From the NCBI GenBank assembly GCA_002937555.1, contig PTKB01000077.1, positions 1 to 10,397 on the forward strand: DNA of 10,397 nt, in the 5' to 3' direction. The position numbers and the translations under genes are program-made. Positions 7,172 through 10,397 of this stretch are shown here, one piece after another. The notes beneath the pieces were generated by a model. That model saw only the letters and a program-made list of their open reading frames with translations. It made no database searches and was not told the origin of the DNA. Source of the stretch: Alphaproteobacteria bacterium MarineAlpha10_Bin2. GTDB lineage: Bacteria; Pseudomonadota; Alphaproteobacteria; UBA828. How positions within the stretch are numbered: the stretch's first letter is position 1; each line of letters starts with the position of its first letter.

Positions 7172-7180
<9 letters not shown>
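5954..7180 (+). CDS. icd: NADP-dependent isocitrate dehydrogenase
   Basis: This 408-residue cytoplasmic enzyme oxidises and decarboxylates isocitrate to 2-oxoglutarate with NADP+ in the TCA cycle. It is of the eukaryote-like homodimeric type (IDP) common in alphaproteobacteria, not the E. coli type. Visible sites are the isocitrate-binding SPNGTIRN (94-101), R109 and R132 (GRHAFGDQYR), K212 in MSTKNTIL, metal-binding D251 and D274/D278 (KNYDGDVQSD), and the NADP segment HGTVTRHYR (308-316). Length is the family norm and no key residue is missing. The ATG at 5954 has an excellent GGAGG seven bases upstream, suggesting high expression. The gene ends in a TAG that lies 9 bases inside the 3' end of the convergent alaS. 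Confidence 0.98.
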
Positions 7181-9817
<2,637 letters not shown>

Positions 9818-9842
9818 GGCAATTCCGTGTTGAGGCCGCTCA

Positions 9843-9857
9843 GCCCGCCCGGCGGGC
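9843..9857. other. GC palindrome in the alaS leader
   Basis: GCCCGCC (9843-9849) and GGCGGGC (9851-9857) are perfect 7-base arms around a single C; the RNA would fold with a shorter stem. It sits 25 bases before the alaS start codon and close to where transcription from the candidate promoter would begin. No T-run follows. It may slow or tune alaS expression; this is speculation. Confidence 0.35.
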
Positions 9858-9864
9858 GCCTGCT

Positions 9865-9892
9865 ATTTAAAGCGCCAGGGAGGGCCTGTCCA
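9865..9892 (-). promoter_or_regulatory. Candidate sigma-70 promoter for alaS
   Basis: On the minus strand TGGACA (9892-9887) and TTAAAT (9870-9865) match 5 of 6 and 4 of 6 consensus bases with a 16-base spacer. The start point would fall about 40 bases upstream of the alaS ATG. This would let alaS be transcribed independently of any upstream gene. Confidence 0.4.
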
Positions 9893-9906
9893 GACCAGGG
9901 TCCTTA

Positions 9907-9965
9907 GACGCGGCAACGGCCGCATGGAAATTCGTTCCACGCGGCCGCTTCAGGGTTGCCGCGTC
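9907..9965. other. Long 59-base stem-loop upstream of alaS
   Basis: GACGCGGCAAC (9907-9917) pairs perfectly with GTTGCCGCGTC (9955-9965). GGCCGC (9918-9923) pairs with GCGGCC (9941-9946), then after one A/C mismatch TGGAA (9925-9929) pairs with TTCCA (9935-9939) around an ATTCG loop. In total there are 22 base pairs, with one 8-base bulge (9947-9954). It lies between the possible recA end and the alaS promoter. No T-run follows on either strand, so it is not a textbook Rho-independent terminator. It could be a transcript-end stabiliser, a repeated extragenic palindrome, or part of a small RNA. Confidence 0.6.
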
Positions 9966-9985
9966 GCGCGCGGCGGTGCCGGGCG

Positions 9986-10063
9986 TTACTCGCCGACCGC
10001 CTCAACGTTGTCGGTGCCGATCGCTTCGTCAGCGGCGCCGTCGCCGGACGAAGTGGTGCTCTC
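9986..10063 (-). pseudogene. Possible C-terminal remnant of recA
   Basis: A minus-strand frame of 25 codons runs from 10063 to a TAA at 9988-9986, starting ESTTSSGDGA and ending NVEAVGE. It has seven acidic and no basic residues, like the acidic disordered tail that ends RecA proteins. In alphaproteobacteria recA is often the gene directly before alaS on the same strand, which is exactly this place. The frame is closed by a TAG at 10066-10064 and nothing like the RecA core is found in any frame further right, where an unrelated plus-strand gene begins. If correct, recA has been cut here by rearrangement or by an assembly join. The match is by composition and position only, so confidence is low. 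Confidence 0.3.
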
Positions 10064-10126
10064 CTACTCCCGGTGCGGGACCCGCGACGACATTGGTAAG
10101 CCGAACGACGCGCCGCCGGCGTGCCC

Positions 10127-10397
10127 ATGACCGCCGCTCGTCCGTGGCCCCCGGGGCTCGTCGAACTCGTCGGTCCGCTCTGGGCCTTCCTCACCGTGGC
10201 GGAAGCGCCTGCCCGCTCGGACGTCATTTTTGTCTTCGGGAGTCAGGATCTCCGCGTGGCAGGCCAGGCCGCATCGCTCTATCGTGGCGGCTACGCGCCG
10301 GTCGTGTTGGTCAGCGGCCACTACGGCCGGATGACCCGCGACGTCTTCGACCAGCCGGAGGCGTTGGTCTTCAAGGACCATCTCGTGCGCACCGGTG
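10127..10397 (+). CDS. YdcF/DUF218-like protein (5' part, cut by window end)
   Basis: The frame is open from a stop at 10097-10099 to the end of the window, giving 90 residues from the ATG at 10127 (a GTG two codons earlier is also possible). The segment SDVIFVFGSQDLRVAGQAASLY (31-52) followed by APVVLVSGHYGRM (57-69) and QPEALVFKDHL (76-86) matches the N-terminal half of the DUF218/YdcF/SanA family, a Rossmann-like fold whose E. coli member YdcF binds S-adenosylmethionine and others (ElyC, SanA) act in envelope upkeep. No signal peptide or membrane segment is obvious. No good Shine-Dalgarno is visible. Codon use leans strongly to CTC and GTC and GC is higher than in the rest of the window, which may mark foreign origin. 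Confidence 0.7.
   Translation, partial: MTAARPWPPGLVELVGPLWAFLTVAEAPARSDVIFVFGSQDLRVAGQAASLYRGGYAPVVLVSGHYGRMTRDVFDQPEALVFKDHLVRTG

Noticed and set aside
9818..10126. tRNA, riboswitch or T-box element upstream of alaS
   Set aside because: No cloverleaf or T-box sequence is visible; T-boxes are not expected in Proteobacteria. Only stem-loops and the recA-like tail are seen.

Overview
The window looks like chromosomal DNA of an alphaproteobacterium, probably an environmental one. It is GC-rich (roughly 60% or more). It carries a eukaryote-like NADP isocitrate dehydrogenase converging on alaS, a neighbourhood I know from Rhodospirillales and Rhizobiales. The taxonomic call is an inference from gene content; no rRNA or tRNA gene is visible.

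Layout, left to right. (1) 1-47: a possible C-terminal scrap of a plus-strand gene. (2) 58-1506: an HpcH/HpaI-type class II aldolase (minus) divergent from a MarR-family regulator (plus). The 147-base gap between them holds two abutting inverted repeats, which suggests the regulator controls the aldolase and itself. (3) 1640-2092: an unrecognised 150-residue protein (plus), preceded by a short AT-rich palindrome. (4) 2106-5090: three same-strand (minus) cell-envelope genes. In transcription order they are a cytochrome c'/c556-type monoheme protein, a diheme c-type cytochrome with a signal peptide, and a membrane-anchored LysM protein with two Ig-like modules and a 21-bp in-frame tandem repeat. 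(5) 5255-5839 and 5954-7180: a LOG-family nucleotide phosphoribohydrolase followed by NADP-dependent isocitrate dehydrogenase (icd), which has a plausible sigma-70 promoter and a strong ribosome binding site. (6) 7172-9817: full-length alanyl-tRNA synthetase (alaS, minus), overlapping the 3' end of icd by 9 bases. (7) 9818-10126: no complete gene. It holds a candidate alaS promoter, a small GC palindrome, a 59-base stem-loop, and a short acidic reading frame that could be the last 25 codons of recA. (8) 10127-10397: the start of a YdcF/DUF218-like protein on the plus strand, cut by the window end.

How the parts relate. The two cytochromes are probably periplasmic electron carriers made together. 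icd and alaS are housekeeping genes. The aldolase/MarR pair looks like an inducible catabolic unit for an unknown carbonyl compound. The most unusual spot is the right end. recA commonly lies just upstream of alaS in alphaproteobacteria, but here only a tail-like frame is seen before an unrelated, more GC-rich gene. This would fit a rearrangement, an island edge or an assembly join. I did not find a clear, previously undescribed multi-gene system in this window.
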